From a virus, in IMG/VR virus record IMGVR_UViG_3300042882_000899, positions 50,961 through 114,960 of that record: 64,000 nucleotides of DNA; one strand, 5' to 3'. Of the stretch, positions 22,272 to 31,456 are shown piece by piece; the first letter of the stretch is position 1; each line of letters begins with the position of its first letter. The notes below the pieces were generated by a model, which made no database searches, was not told where the DNA came from, and saw only the letters and a list, made by a program, of their open reading frames with translations. Made by a program: the position numbers and the translations under genes.

Positions 22272-23047
22272 ACCTAATTAAAGTTAGAGACAATGAGCAC
22301 CCAGTATATTTATACGAAGAGTTTTTGACTAAAGAGGAGTGCGCTGGAATTATTAAGATGTTTAATAATCTTATAGCCAGCGGAGATTTTGAATGGCACC
22401 CAATCTCTTTTTATGAGTCATATGCTTATAACATGCCTAACCAGTTAACAGATGACAAGAATAAGCTATCTCAATGGTATGCAGATGCTGGTCTGCCAGA
22501 CAATTTCCTGGACGATCTAGAGGAAAAGTTTAAAAATGCAGCTCGTGAAATCATAGGGGGGGAAGCATATAAAATAAGTTTTCATAGTCAAAAATGGATA
22601 CCTGGAGCTTATGCAGCTTTTCATTCAGATAACAGCTATGACGGTAAGCCAAGCGCATTTGAAAGAAGTAGATACGCAGGATTCCTTTATTTAAACGATG
22701 ACTTTGACGGCGGTGAGCTTAATTTTAAAAACTTTGATTTGAGCGTTAAGCCAAAAACAGGAATGTTTGCTATTTTTGATGGAGGTCATGAGAATACCCA
22801 TGAGGTTACTCCAGTATTTAAAAGCGACAGATACACTGTCGGATCATTCTGGGATGATCGGTCAGAGGAAGATTACCCACAAGAAACTAGAGACAGATGG
22901 GCAGAAGAAATTGAAGAGACTAGAAAAAAGCAAAAAGTAGAGCAAGAAGAGTGGAAAGAAATACGAGATAGCGGAAAAAGAAGAACACCAGATGGCAGAG
23001 AATACGATGCAGTCTTAGCAGAAAGCGGAGAAGTCGATGGAGATTAA
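22268..23047 (+). CDS. 2OG-Fe(II) oxygenase 6
   Basis: A 259-residue dioxygenase with H119-S-D121 (AAFHSDNS), core strand LNDDFDGGELNFKNF, distal H178 and R188 (THEVTPVFKSDRYT). The last 60 residues are a charged helix (EEIEETRKKQKVEQEEWKEI) not seen in the other copies, possibly a coiled-coil contact. TTG start overlapping the previous stop by 4 bp; its end overlaps the next gene by 11 bp. Confidence 0.88.
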   Translation: MNLIKVRDNEHPVYLYEEFLTKEECAGIIKMFNNLIASGDFEWHPISFYESYAYNMPNQLTDDKNKLSQWYADAGLPDNFLDDLEEKFKNAAREIIGGEAYKISFHSQKWIPGAYAAFHSDNSYDGKPSAFERSRYAGFLYLNDDFDGGELNFKNFDLSVKPKTGMFAIFDGGHENTHEVTPVFKSDRYTVGSFWDDRSEEDYPQETRDRWAEEIEETRKKQKVEQEEWKEIRDSGKRRTPDGREYDAVLAESGEVDGD

Positions 23048-23729
23048 AGAAGTTCAACCAAGATCAATGTACACAATGTTTGATATTGTTTACCACGATA
23101 GAGGGATTGTGTATTTTGAAAATGTTATTAGCTATCCTCAAAAGCTTTTAGATACGATTGAAGATCTTGATGCAAATCCAAAATCTCATGCTGGAATACC
23201 TAAATGGAATGCTTGGGGAGCAAGCAACGATGAAAAATATGGTTATGGAATTCAAAAGTTTATAGACACATCAAAAAGGTATTTGAACTCGGATGACGAT
23301 TTTCTAAACAAGCAAGTACTTTATGTTGTAAACAGCTTAATTATGGCACCAGAAATGTGTGCAAAAAGATATGCCGAAATTATGCGTAGAGATGCATCTA
23401 ATATTCAAAAGATAGACAGTACGCCAGAACAGGTTAAAATGGGGCTAGACTATATTAAGGTAGCAAAGTACGATACAGGCAAGGGGATGGGGCCACACTG
23501 CGATGCAGAAGATCCATCTGGTACTGGCGAAAATCTGAAGTACTCCCTTGTTTGCTACCTTAATGATGACTACGAAGGTGGAGAAATTTACTTTAAAAAC
23601 CAAGATATTAAGATTAAGCCAAAGGCTGGAAGCTTGGTATTATTCCCTTCAGTTCACCCGTACCTACATGAATCTTTACCTGTTACAAAAGGTAACAAGA
23701 TTATGTTTACGACTCACTGGATGGTTTAG
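23037..23729 (+). CDS. 2OG-Fe(II) oxygenase 7
   Basis: A 230-residue dioxygenase with H154-C-D156 (GPHCDAED), core strand LNDDYEGGEIYFKNQ, distal H211 and K221 (YLHESLPVTKGNKI). The HCD form and core strand also occur in the separate copy at 55092, so these two may be the closest pair. It is the last of the cluster; a LamG-type tail protein follows under its own promoter. Confidence 0.88.
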   Translation: MEIKEVQPRSMYTMFDIVYHDRGIVYFENVISYPQKLLDTIEDLDANPKSHAGIPKWNAWGASNDEKYGYGIQKFIDTSKRYLNSDDDFLNKQVLYVVNSLIMAPEMCAKRYAEIMRRDASNIQKIDSTPEQVKMGLDYIKVAKYDTGKGMGPHCDAEDPSGTGENLKYSLVCYLNDDYEGGEIYFKNQDIKIKPKAGSLVLFPSVHPYLHESLPVTKGNKIMFTTHWMV

Positions 23730-23753
23730 TCGATATCCAATAAGATGGGTATC

Positions 23754-23762
23754 TGATATAAT
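23754..23762 (+). promoter_or_regulatory. extended -10 TGATATAAT, leaderless type
   Basis: The TATAAT hexamer ends 6 nt before the ATG at 23769. Confidence 0.6.
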
Positions 23763-23768
23763 TTAAAT

Positions 23769-25532
23769 ATGTCATATTACCTTTCTGCCATTAAAGACTT
23801 CCCAATAGGACTATGGAAGTTAGATGAATCATCTGGCTCAGTAGCCTATGATATTTCTGGGTGCGGAAATAATGGATTGTACGTCGGTCAAATATCTAAA
23901 TCTGGCATGCCAATTGTATCTGGTGGCACACACTCTAATAAAATAGATAGTTTAAATTATGTGCAATTCAACCTGTCAAAAGATTTTTCTGGAACTATTG
24001 GCACAGGAGGATTTGCAACAGATTCAACATACGATAATGACTTTACATTAGAAGCATGGATACACCCCAAAACATTAACTGCACTAACTCCAATACTGGC
24101 AGACTCTAGTGGCATAGGATTATATTGGGATAAAGGAAATGCTGTATTTAAATTAGAAAATGAACGAATTGATTATTCAGTAATAAACCCAAACAGAGTT
24201 ATTCACCTTGTTGGAATATATTCAGTTAACTCAATGAGCTTATATGTTGATGGCGCTTTGGTAGCATCCAAACCTGTATCTATTAAGTTTACAAATACTA
24301 GCGTAACATTATCTTCTGGGCCATGTGCATCTGGAGAGCATTTTATAATTGATTGTCCAGCCGTATACAGATATTCGTTGTCGGAAAGATCAATCCTTTC
24401 GCATTATAATAATTTATTTCTTAATAATGACGAGCAAGTTTCTGTTCCAGAGTTAGGAGAATTATTTAGGGCGGGAGAAAGATATCAAAGCGTAGAAACA
24501 AAATATGTATACCCAGCTCAAGTTTCGTGGGACACTCTTATATATGACAATGAAAATCTTTCTTACAACAAAAATAATAATAGTGTTTATTTAAATTCAG
24601 GATTTACATCTGGTGAATTTATTGAGGATATGGTTCTAAATGTTACTAAAGACTACATGTCGTCAAAAATTGATTGGGTTTCTTCTAATGGCGTATCAAT
24701 ATATGTTTCTGAATCTTCAGAAAATGGACCATGGGTTTTGTGTACAAATGGATCTTCTATCCCAGGATTTACGCAAGGATCTGCTTTTTCTAATTCAAAA
24801 GTTTTATATTTTAAAGTTCTATTTCAGTCCACAAATTCAGATGTATATATCCCAGAACTATACTCATTAAAAATTTATTTCTATTCTGAAAAAAAGATGT
24901 TTGCACATAATGGTGGTGGCTTTCTTGCAACATCACAACCTGCAACAGGATCTATATGGGACATTGACATAGCAAATGAACCTTATCAGGTCAGGCTAAG
25001 AAGTAGCACAAACGGAATAAGACCAAAATCCTCAGCTTTCTTTGTTAACTCTTTAAATGAAAATCGTAATATCGAAATGATATTTACTCCAAAATCTCTA
25101 TCCAGTGGTCACCTAATGTTTAATAAAACGGGATCAGTTGAGACGGCATTATCTTGGGCGGCAGGCGGAGCAATAGCAAAATCTAACATTAGCAATATAT
25201 ATATTAATGGCCAAGATGCCTCATCCGCTACCAACATATCATCATATTTATATATAGATGAGCCTAACTATATATTAATAAAAACCTCTAGTGCTATTAG
25301 TGGAGAAATTTGGTTTAATGGCAAGCAGCTTCTAGGAGTAAGATCAGGCGTATTGGATGATAATTTATACCAAAACTTAGCCTTGTACACAAATCCATCA
25401 ATTAGTCACCAGGAGCATTATGACTTATATATTGGCAAACCTGCTTCTATTGCTGAAGGATCGTCGATGGCAATGACAGAAGAGTCCGTATCCACATATT
25501 CTAGAGACAGAGTAGTGCTTCAAATCATATAG
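23769..25532 (+). CDS. LamG/concanavalin-like tail protein
   Basis: A 587-residue protein. Residues 10-210 form a LamG-type jelly roll: FPIGLWKLDESSGSVAYDIS, NDFTLEAWIHPKTLT and SMSLYVDGALVASKP are its standard strands. A second beta-rich half follows (res. 290-580) with another lectin-like part. Such domains bind sugars, and in phages they decorate tails or capsids. It lies between the oxygenase cluster and the head genes; leaderless start. Confidence 0.75.
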   Translation: MSYYLSAIKDFPIGLWKLDESSGSVAYDISGCGNNGLYVGQISKSGMPIVSGGTHSNKIDSLNYVQFNLSKDFSGTIGTGGFATDSTYDNDFTLEAWIHPKTLTALTPILADSSGIGLYWDKGNAVFKLENERIDYSVINPNRVIHLVGIYSVNSMSLYVDGALVASKPVSIKFTNTSVTLSSGPCASGEHFIIDCPAVYRYSLSERSILSHYNNLFLNNDEQVSVPELGELFRAGERYQSVETKYVYPAQVSWDTLIYDNENLSYNKNNNSVYLNSGFTSGEFIEDMVLNVTKDYMSSKIDWVSSNGVSIYVSESSENGPWVLCTNGSSIPGFTQGSAFSNSKVLYFKVLFQSTNSDVYIPELYSLKIYFYSEKKMFAHNGGGFLATSQPATGSIWDIDIANEPYQVRLRSSTNGIRPKSSAFFVNSLNENRNIEMIFTPKSLSSGHLMFNKTGSVETALSWAAGGAIAKSNISNIYINGQDASSATNISSYLYIDEPNYILIKTSSAISGEIWFNGKQLLGVRSGVLDDNLYQNLALYTNPSISHQEHYDLYIGKPASIAEGSSMAMTEESVSTYSRDRVVLQII

Positions 25533-25555
25533 TTTTGTCAGACTGAGTGACAAAA
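25533..25555. repeat. inverted repeat after the LamG gene
   Basis: TTTTGTCA and TGACAAAA are perfect 8-bp arms with a 7-nt loop, starting at the stop codon. Too AT-rich for a strong terminator; it overlaps the region just before the -35 of the next promoter, so an operator is equally likely. Confidence 0.45.
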
Positions 25556-25558
25556 AGC

Positions 25559-25587
25559 TGGACTTGTAGACACAAAGATGGTAAAAT
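25559..25587 (+). promoter_or_regulatory. promoter of the head-gene operon
   Basis: The -35 TGGACT (25559-25564), a 17-bp spacer and the extended -10 TGGTAAAAT (25579-25587), with the ATG 8 nt after the -10 hexamer. It resembles the methyltransferase promoter. Confidence 0.6.
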
Positions 25588-25595
25588 AATTAACT

Positions 25596-25940
25596 ATGGA
25601 CATAAAAAGAATTAATGCTCAAATGAAATCTGGCGATACCAGGTTAGGAGTCTATGTCTGGGAGATGCCAGATGGAAGATGGGTCGGAGACGAAGACAAC
25701 AACTTCCTATCAATAGCATCAATGATTGGTAATAAAGAAAGAATTGCTCTGTTAGCATCAGCAGTTGCTCACTATGGAATTGATGTCGGCCAGCCTAAGT
25801 TTATTGAAGGAAGCAGGCAGATTGACGATGAAGAATTTGAATATCAAAAGCAAAGACTTAGATGGGGACTCACTCCAGATCCTTTGGATATAAGTGTTCA
25901 CAAAGAAGAAATGGCTAAACTGAATGGTGGTAAAAAATGA
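25596..25940 (+). CDS. hypothetical protein preceding portal
   Basis: A 114-residue protein (MDIKRINAQMKSGDTRLGVYVWEMPDGRWV). Position and a 4-bp overlap with the portal gene suggest a small head-associated role. No motif recognised and no terminase features are present, so the terminase genes must be elsewhere in the genome. Confidence 0.65.
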   Translation: MDIKRINAQMKSGDTRLGVYVWEMPDGRWVGDEDNNFLSIASMIGNKERIALLASAVAHYGIDVGQPKFIEGSRQIDDEEFEYQKQRLRWGLTPDPLDISVHKEEMAKLNGGKK

Positions 25941-27517
25941 TTGAGTACGATGAAGACACTGTTATGAATAACATAGAGGTTTCTAACGTGGCAGACTGGA
26001 TGAGATTTAACAATCCAACTACTCAGAAATCAGATGACGCATTTGATGTAGAGGGCGAAGACATTTTAAAGCTTTCTGGTCTAGGTGCCTCATTTAGAAG
26101 AAAAGTTTCCAGAGATCTTCAGAAATCTTTTGTAGGAAAAGATGGAGCAGTAAGCCAGCAGCTTCAGCATCAGCAAGCAGTTAGTGGCTATGCCACATTT
26201 GATCTAATTCAACCAGAATATAATTTAGATTATTTATCAACAATTTACGAAATTTCTCCATACAACTATGCTGCTATAAATGCAAAGGTGGCAAACATTG
26301 TTGGCCTAGGATTTGATTTTGTTGAATCAAGAAAAACGACTGATGCACTTGATGAAATTAGTGATGAGAAGCAATTAGAAAGAGCCCGAAAGAAGTTAAA
26401 TAGAATTAAACAAGATTTAAACAAGTGGCTTGAAGATTGCAATGAAGACGAAACTTTTAAAGAAACACTTATAAAGTTCTACACTGATATAGAGGCTACT
26501 GGTAATGGCTACCTAGAGGTCGGTAGAACGACAACTGGCAAGATAGGATACATCGGACACATCCCTTCAAAGACAATGCGTGTAAGGCGCCTTAGAGACG
26601 GTTTTATCCAGCTTCTTTATGGCAAGGCTGTTTTCTTTAGAAACTTCGGGGACACAGAAACAGTAAACCCTATAGCAGGTCAAGAAGATAGGCCTAATGA
26701 AATTATTCATTTAAAAAAGTACACGCCAAAGAATAATTATTATGGAATTCCAGATATTATTGCTGCCCAGAATGCTATGGCTGGTAACGAGTTTGCTGGC
26801 AAGTACAACCTGGACTACTTTGAAAACAAGGCAGTGCCTAGATACATTATTACGGTAAAGGGAGCAAAACTTTCTCCAGAATCTGAAAGAAAGCTGCTTG
26901 AGTTTTTCCAGGTGGGACTAAAGGGAAAAAACCACAGATCTCTGTATATACCACTTCCACCAGACTCACCAGACTCAAAGACTGAGTTTAAGATGGAGCC
27001 AATTGAGGCTGGCTCACAAGAGTCTTCATTTAACATTTATCGTCAATCAAATAGAGACGAAATTCTAATGGCACATAGAGTTCCAATTAATAAAATTGGC
27101 ACACCAGCAGGCATTAATTTGGCTGCAGCCAGAGACGCAGATAAGACATTTAAAGAGCAGGTATGTCGTCCAGCTCAGGAAAACCTAGAAAAGAAATTAA
27201 ATAAAATAATTCAAGAAATGACTGATGCCATGGAGCTTAAGTTTAATGAATTAAGCTTGACAGATGCAGACACTCAGTCTAAGATAGATGAAAGATATCT
27301 TAGATTCCAGGTAATTACTCCAAATGAAATTAGAGTAAGAATGGGAATGGTTCCACGAGAAGGTGGGGATGTCCCAGTAGACCTTGCAGCACAGGCAGCC
27401 GAAATTAAGGCTCAGGCTACTCAAAGTAGAACCCGTGACCAAGAAAGATCAGCAAATTCCCCAGATAAATCTGGGGAGGGCAGAAATGCAAAGGGAGATG
27501 GAAGACAAGTCAACTAG
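25937..27517 (+). CDS. portal protein
   Basis: A 526-residue portal of the HK97/PBSX-like class: ISPYNYAAINAKVANIVGLG near residue 120, YYGIPDIIAAQNAMAGNEFA near 270, and PINKIGTPAGINLAAARDAD near 385 are standard segments of the clip, stem and wing domains. A dodecamer at one capsid vertex would guide DNA packaging and join the tail. The C-terminal 30 residues are Gln/Arg-rich. It starts 4 bp inside the preceding gene. Confidence 0.88.
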   Translation: MIEYDEDTVMNNIEVSNVADWMRFNNPTTQKSDDAFDVEGEDILKLSGLGASFRRKVSRDLQKSFVGKDGAVSQQLQHQQAVSGYATFDLIQPEYNLDYLSTIYEISPYNYAAINAKVANIVGLGFDFVESRKTTDALDEISDEKQLERARKKLNRIKQDLNKWLEDCNEDETFKETLIKFYTDIEATGNGYLEVGRTTTGKIGYIGHIPSKTMRVRRLRDGFIQLLYGKAVFFRNFGDTETVNPIAGQEDRPNEIIHLKKYTPKNNYYGIPDIIAAQNAMAGNEFAGKYNLDYFENKAVPRYIITVKGAKLSPESERKLLEFFQVGLKGKNHRSLYIPLPPDSPDSKTEFKMEPIEAGSQESSFNIYRQSNRDEILMAHRVPINKIGTPAGINLAAARDADKTFKEQVCRPAQENLEKKLNKIIQEMTDAMELKFNELSLTDADTQSKIDERYLRFQVITPNEIRVRMGMVPREGGDVPVDLAAQAAEIKAQATQSRTRDQERSANSPDKSGEGRNAKGDGRQVN

Positions 27518-27543
27518 TCCTACTCAACTAGTTATTTGCCTTT

Positions 27544-27564
27544 TGATACAATAATCTCTATAAT
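27544..27564 (+). promoter_or_regulatory. two candidate -10 boxes before protease gene
   Basis: The extended -10 TGATACAAT (27544-27552) is followed by TATAAT (27559-27564), 9 nt before the ATG at 27574. Either could start the message. Confidence 0.45.
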
Positions 27565-27573
27565 ATATAACAT

Positions 27574-28893
27574 ATGATCATAGAAAAGTCACATTGGTCC
27601 TCTAATGGAAATGCTATTAATTTATCAGTTCCATTTACAAAGGTCAATAGAGAAAAAAGAACAGTCTCAGGATTCGCTACACTAGATAACCTGGATCAGA
27701 CTGGTGACGTCGTTACGCAAGAAGCTTCAATGAAAGCATTCGAAAGCTTCAGAGGAAATCTAAGAGAGATGCATCAGCCACTTGCAGTTGGCAAGGTTGC
27801 ATCATTCCGTCCAGAAACTTTTTACGATCCAACAACAAAAGAATTTTACAACGGAGTTTACGTTGATGCATACATTTCAAAGGGCGCACAGGATACCTGG
27901 GAGAAAGTTCTAGATGGAACTCTAACTGGATTTTCAATCGGCGGAAAGATTCTTGAATCAGATAACGAAGTAAACAAATCAACTGGAGCATCTGTAAGAT
28001 TTATTAAAGACTATGCACTAGTAGAACTATCAATCGTTGATTCACCAGCAAATGAACTATGTAACATTTTATCTATTGAAAAAGTAAACGGACAAATGAT
28101 TTTTAAAGGCATCGCAGCAGATGTCAAAATGGAAAATATTTTTTATTGTGCAGATAGCGATTCTGTTTTTATGTCAACAGAATCAGAATACTTGTCTCCA
28201 GTTACTGGAAAGAAAACAGAACTTATTGGATGGGTTGAATCTAACGACGTAAACAAAGCAAAAGAAATAGAGAAGATTCTTGATTCACGTAGATCAAGAT
28301 TGCAAACATTGCCTGACAACACAAATATAAATATGGCAATTGCAGAAGGAGGAAATGAAGTGGAAAAGCTTAATGTAACAGAAGCAACTCCAGTAGTAGA
28401 AGAAGCAGTAGCTCCAGAAGCACCTGCAGAAATTATTGAAGAAGTTGCCCCAGTAGAACAAGAGTCTGCTGAAGTTGTAGCTGAAGAAACTTCTGCCGAA
28501 GTTCTGGAAAAATCAGCAGAACTAACAACTCAGGAATCACCTGACTTTGTTAAAATGCTAGGCGACCTTAAGGGTTTCTTCTCAGAGACTTTGGAAAAGG
28601 CCTCTGAGGCAAACGCTGCTCAGGTTTCAACAATCAAGGAGACAGTCGAAGCTTTTAGCAAGAATGTCGATTTGAGAATTTCAGAATTAGCAGAAAAGCA
28701 CACAGAACTCTCAACAGCAGTTGATTCAATCAAGTCCATAATGGACACAGTTGAAAAAAGAGTAGACGCAGTAGAATCAGACACTGCAATCAAGAAGTCC
28801 TCTGACCTTGGCGGGTCAGCGGGAGTAACAACAATCAAAAAATCAAAATGGAACGGCACTTTCCTCGGTTCCGTTAGCGAATTAACAAAATAA
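27574..28893 (+). CDS. prohead protease (XkdF-like) fused to scaffold-like domain
   Basis: A 439-residue protein. Residues 1-170 match the phage serine protease XkdF pattern: RTVSGFATLDNLDQTGDVVT, then LREMHQPLAVGKV with the likely catalytic His, and ALVELSIVDSPANEL with the likely catalytic Ser. The remainder is acidic (VVEEAVAPEAPAEIIEEVAP) and then coiled coil (about 330-410), typical of a scaffold. One gene would thus supply both scaffold and protease for procapsid maturation, as in several siphophages. It lies between portal and capsid. Confidence 0.8.
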   Translation: MIIEKSHWSSNGNAINLSVPFTKVNREKRTVSGFATLDNLDQTGDVVTQEASMKAFESFRGNLREMHQPLAVGKVASFRPETFYDPTTKEFYNGVYVDAYISKGAQDTWEKVLDGTLTGFSIGGKILESDNEVNKSTGASVRFIKDYALVELSIVDSPANELCNILSIEKVNGQMIFKGIAADVKMENIFYCADSDSVFMSTESEYLSPVTGKKTELIGWVESNDVNKAKEIEKILDSRRSRLQTLPDNTNINMAIAEGGNEVEKLNVTEATPVVEEAVAPEAPAEIIEEVAPVEQESAEVVAEETSAEVLEKSAELTTQESPDFVKMLGDLKGFFSETLEKASEANAAQVSTIKETVEAFSKNVDLRISELAEKHTELSTAVDSIKSIMDTVEKRVDAVESDTAIKKSSDLGGSAGVTTIKKSKWNGTFLGSVSELTK

Positions 28894-28911
28894 GGGTATG
28901 GTGAAAAACTA

Positions 28912-29961
28912 ATGAGTAATGAACTATTAGCAAAAGCAGCTGAAGCAGGCACAACACTAACAGGTGGAATGACTGGCGCAGCAAACCCTACCGACGGAAT
29001 TCACGTAGGTTCCGAGGGTAAGGGAGGCTTGCTCAATCCTGAGCAATCCGCAAGATTCCTTGATTACATGTTCGATGCAACAGTAATCGGTAAAGTAGCA
29101 CGTACAGTTCGAATGAGAGCTGACACTACAGAGATTGATCGTATTGGCGTTGGCGAGAAGCTTATGAAGCTTGCAGCTGAAGCAGAGAACACTGGCTCAA
29201 ATGCAGCCGTACAGTTCTCAAAGATTTCTCTCACAACAAAGAAGCTTCGTCTAGATTGGGAGCTTTCAACTGAGTCTCTAGAAGACAACATTGAAGGTGC
29301 AGATCTAGAAGATCACATTGCAAGACTTATGGCGACACAAGCTGGTAACGACCTTGAGGACGTAGTTCTTAACGGTAACACAGCTCTAACTGGAGATGCA
29401 CTTTATAAGTCATTCGACGGTGTTGTTAAGATTGCAAAGGCAAACGGCCACGTAGTAGCTGGAGCGGGCGCAGTAATTTCCCGTGAAATCTTCAACAAGG
29501 CTCTTAAGGCAATGCCACGTAAGTACAAGCAGCGTCGTCCAGACCTACGCTTCCTTGCAGGCTCAAACCTAATTCAAGACTACTTGTACTCAACATCACA
29601 GAACATCCAGAACGTCAACCCACAAGATATTGCTTCAAGCATTATCCGTGGTGACCAGGGTGGTCTAGGTGGTCCAGCAGGGTATGTAGCTCCATTCGCA
29701 TTTGGTATTCCAATTGTTGAAGTTCCGCTACTAAAAGAAACTCAGACTGGTTCATATGCAACACCAACAGGAGATCATGGAGACGTTCACTTGACATTCC
29801 CTAATAACGTAGTTATTGGTATCAAGCGTGACGTAACTGTTTACCGATTCTTCTGGCCAAAGAAGGACTCAATCGAATATACAATGTATACTCGTGTTGG
29901 AACCCAAATTGAGCAGGCAGATGCATGGGTAGTCGTTAAAGACGTTAAGGTTGCTTCTTAA
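28912..29961 (+). CDS. major capsid protein
   Basis: A 349-residue protein of the HK97 fold class in sequence pattern: an N-terminal segment (LLNPEQSARFLDYMFDATVI), an extended E-loop region, LRLDWELSTESLEDNIEG, and the C-terminal IGIKRDVTVYRFFWPKKDSIEYTMYTR. Position after the protease/scaffold and before the connectors is typical. Codons use C/G at third positions more than in neighbouring genes, as often in highly expressed genes. A strong terminator follows. Confidence 0.9.
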   Translation: MSNELLAKAAEAGTTLTGGMTGAANPTDGIHVGSEGKGGLLNPEQSARFLDYMFDATVIGKVARTVRMRADTTEIDRIGVGEKLMKLAAEAENTGSNAAVQFSKISLTTKKLRLDWELSTESLEDNIEGADLEDHIARLMATQAGNDLEDVVLNGNTALTGDALYKSFDGVVKIAKANGHVVAGAGAVISREIFNKALKAMPRKYKQRRPDLRFLAGSNLIQDYLYSTSQNIQNVNPQDIASSIIRGDQGGLGGPAGYVAPFAFGIPIVEVPLLKETQTGSYATPTGDHGDVHLTFPNNVVIGIKRDVTVYRFFWPKKDSIEYTMYTRVGTQIEQADAWVVVKDVKVAS

Positions 29962-29984
29962 TTAAATAAGAAATAACTTGCTGG

Positions 29985-30014
29985 AAAGGCCCCCAATTAA
30001 TTTTGGGGGCTTTT
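29985..30014 (+). terminator. intrinsic terminator after capsid gene
   Basis: The stem AAA-GCCCCCAA/TTGGGGGC-TTTT with a short AT loop ends in a T-run. It should limit capsid-level transcription from entering the connector genes. Confidence 0.85.
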
Positions 30015-30030
30015 CATTTTAATTTTCTAG

Positions 30031-30039
30031 TGCTATAAT
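30031..30039 (+). promoter_or_regulatory. extended -10 TGCTATAAT
   Basis: Restarts transcription after the capsid terminator; the gene at 30065 has the ribosome site AAAGGAG. Confidence 0.6.
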
Positions 30040-30064
30040 TTATATACATACCAAAGGAGTATAT

Positions 30065-30463
30065 ATGTCATTTGACACACTTAAGGTCAAGGATCTAAAG
30101 ACATTAGCAGCAAACTTTGCAGTTGATGTCGATGGACTAAAAAATAAAGCAGATGTAATTGCAGCACTTGCAGAAGAAGGGGTTACTTGGTCAGTTTATC
30201 AAGGAACACTAAAAAATATTGAAAGTGCAAAAGAAGATGCAGATGAGATTCTTCCTAGACTGGATCCAAATCAAAAACTTGATGAAGATATGATTCTAGT
30301 AAAGATGGATAGACCAAATGCTAGATACGATGCCCTAGGCTTCACATTTACAAGAGATCATCCATTTGTAGCAATGAAGCCCGATGTGGCTCAAGAAATT
30401 TTTGATAAGGAGGAAGGGTTTAGATTAGCTACCCCTAGAGAAGTACAGGAGTACTATAACTAA
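30065..30463 (+). CDS. head protein with SAP/HeH-like N-terminus
   Basis: A 132-residue protein. Residues 5-40 (LKVKDLKTLAANFAVDVDGL) match the helix-extension-helix pattern used for DNA contacts and often seen in phage head genes. The C-terminus (FTRDHPFVAMKPDVAQEIFD) is alpha/beta. Located between capsid and connector, it is a candidate head decoration or completion protein. Confidence 0.65.
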   Translation: MSFDTLKVKDLKTLAANFAVDVDGLKNKADVIAALAEEGVTWSVYQGTLKNIESAKEDADEILPRLDPNQKLDEDMILVKMDRPNARYDALGFTFTRDHPFVAMKPDVAQEIFDKEEGFRLATPREVQEYYN

Positions 30464-30472
30464 GCCTAACAA

Positions 30473-31456
30473 ATGGCAGAGATATATGTAAACACAAGCA
30501 CACCCGCAACAACAAAGATTTACGTGAAGGGTGAAGCTGTAACACCTAGCTCTCCAGTAACTGTCAAAGTTTATGACATAACTGGTGACCCAGTCATATC
30601 TCCACCAATTAATCCAGCATCAATACTTACAACTCTTACGGCGGAACAAAGCGAAGTCGATACAGGCTCTTACGTAGTTTATTTACCACTATCCTACACA
30701 GCAAGAACAAGAAAGTTTAAGCTAGTATGGGAATGGCAATATGAAAGTGTTGCATATTCTAACACTACAATGCTTGATATCGTAACTCCTTATGTGGATA
30801 TGCAAGAGGCTGCACAAGAAATGGGATTAGGTTCAGATTCAAATGATCCAAACCATAAAACATATCAAGAACTTAAGCTTGCTGAAAGATATGCAAGAAA
30901 TATAATTGATGGTTATACTGGTCAAAAGTTTTTCCTACATGATGATTATTTTTCTTCAGTAGGAAATGATTCTGACACTATGCCTCTTACTAAAAAAGTA
31001 AATAGACTTCACACCCTTCACGCAAATGATCAGCTACTTGTTGATAATTTAAATGAAGTCAATAACCTTGGGCTTACCATAGATATCACTACAAGCGGTT
31101 TTGGGCTAAAGGTAAACATAGCATCTATTTTAGATAACGATGTTTATATAGCTAACGGAATGGTGCCTCCGTCAATTCACGACTCTTCTCCAGATATATT
31201 TAGAAGGTCTAAGAATTATAAGGTCTACGCCAGATTTGGTTGGGAGTATGTTCCAAATGAGGTTCGTGATGCAGCTGTAGAAATAATGAAGATGTACTTT
31301 GCAAAGGATCGTGTTTGGAAAGACAGGTACGTTAAAAAGGTTTCCACAACAGATTGGGACTTTGAGTATTCTTCAGAAGCATTTAGCGGAACTGGCTCTT
31401 CATACGCAGACAAGCTACTTGCAGACTATGTAATAACACAAATGGTTCTGGTGTAA
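30473..31456 (+). CDS. head-tail connector (adaptor) protein
   Basis: A 327-residue protein. Residues 1-100 are an Ig-like beta domain (STPATTKIYVKGEAVTPSSP); residues 115-150 (AQEMGLG...KLAERYARNIIDGYTGQ) and the C-terminal helices (VRDAAVEIMKMYFAKDRVWK) resemble the helical adaptor that binds under the portal. The Ig-like extension is unusual for the family. The stop overlaps the next start (TAATG). Confidence 0.7.
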   Translation: MAEIYVNTSTPATTKIYVKGEAVTPSSPVTVKVYDITGDPVISPPINPASILTTLTAEQSEVDTGSYVVYLPLSYTARTRKFKLVWEWQYESVAYSNTTMLDIVTPYVDMQEAAQEMGLGSDSNDPNHKTYQELKLAERYARNIIDGYTGQKFFLHDDYFSSVGNDSDTMPLTKKVNRLHTLHANDQLLVDNLNEVNNLGLTIDITTSGFGLKVNIASILDNDVYIANGMVPPSIHDSSPDIFRRSKNYKVYARFGWEYVPNEVRDAAVEIMKMYFAKDRVWKDRYVKKVSTTDWDFEYSSEAFSGTGSSYADKLLADYVITQMVLV

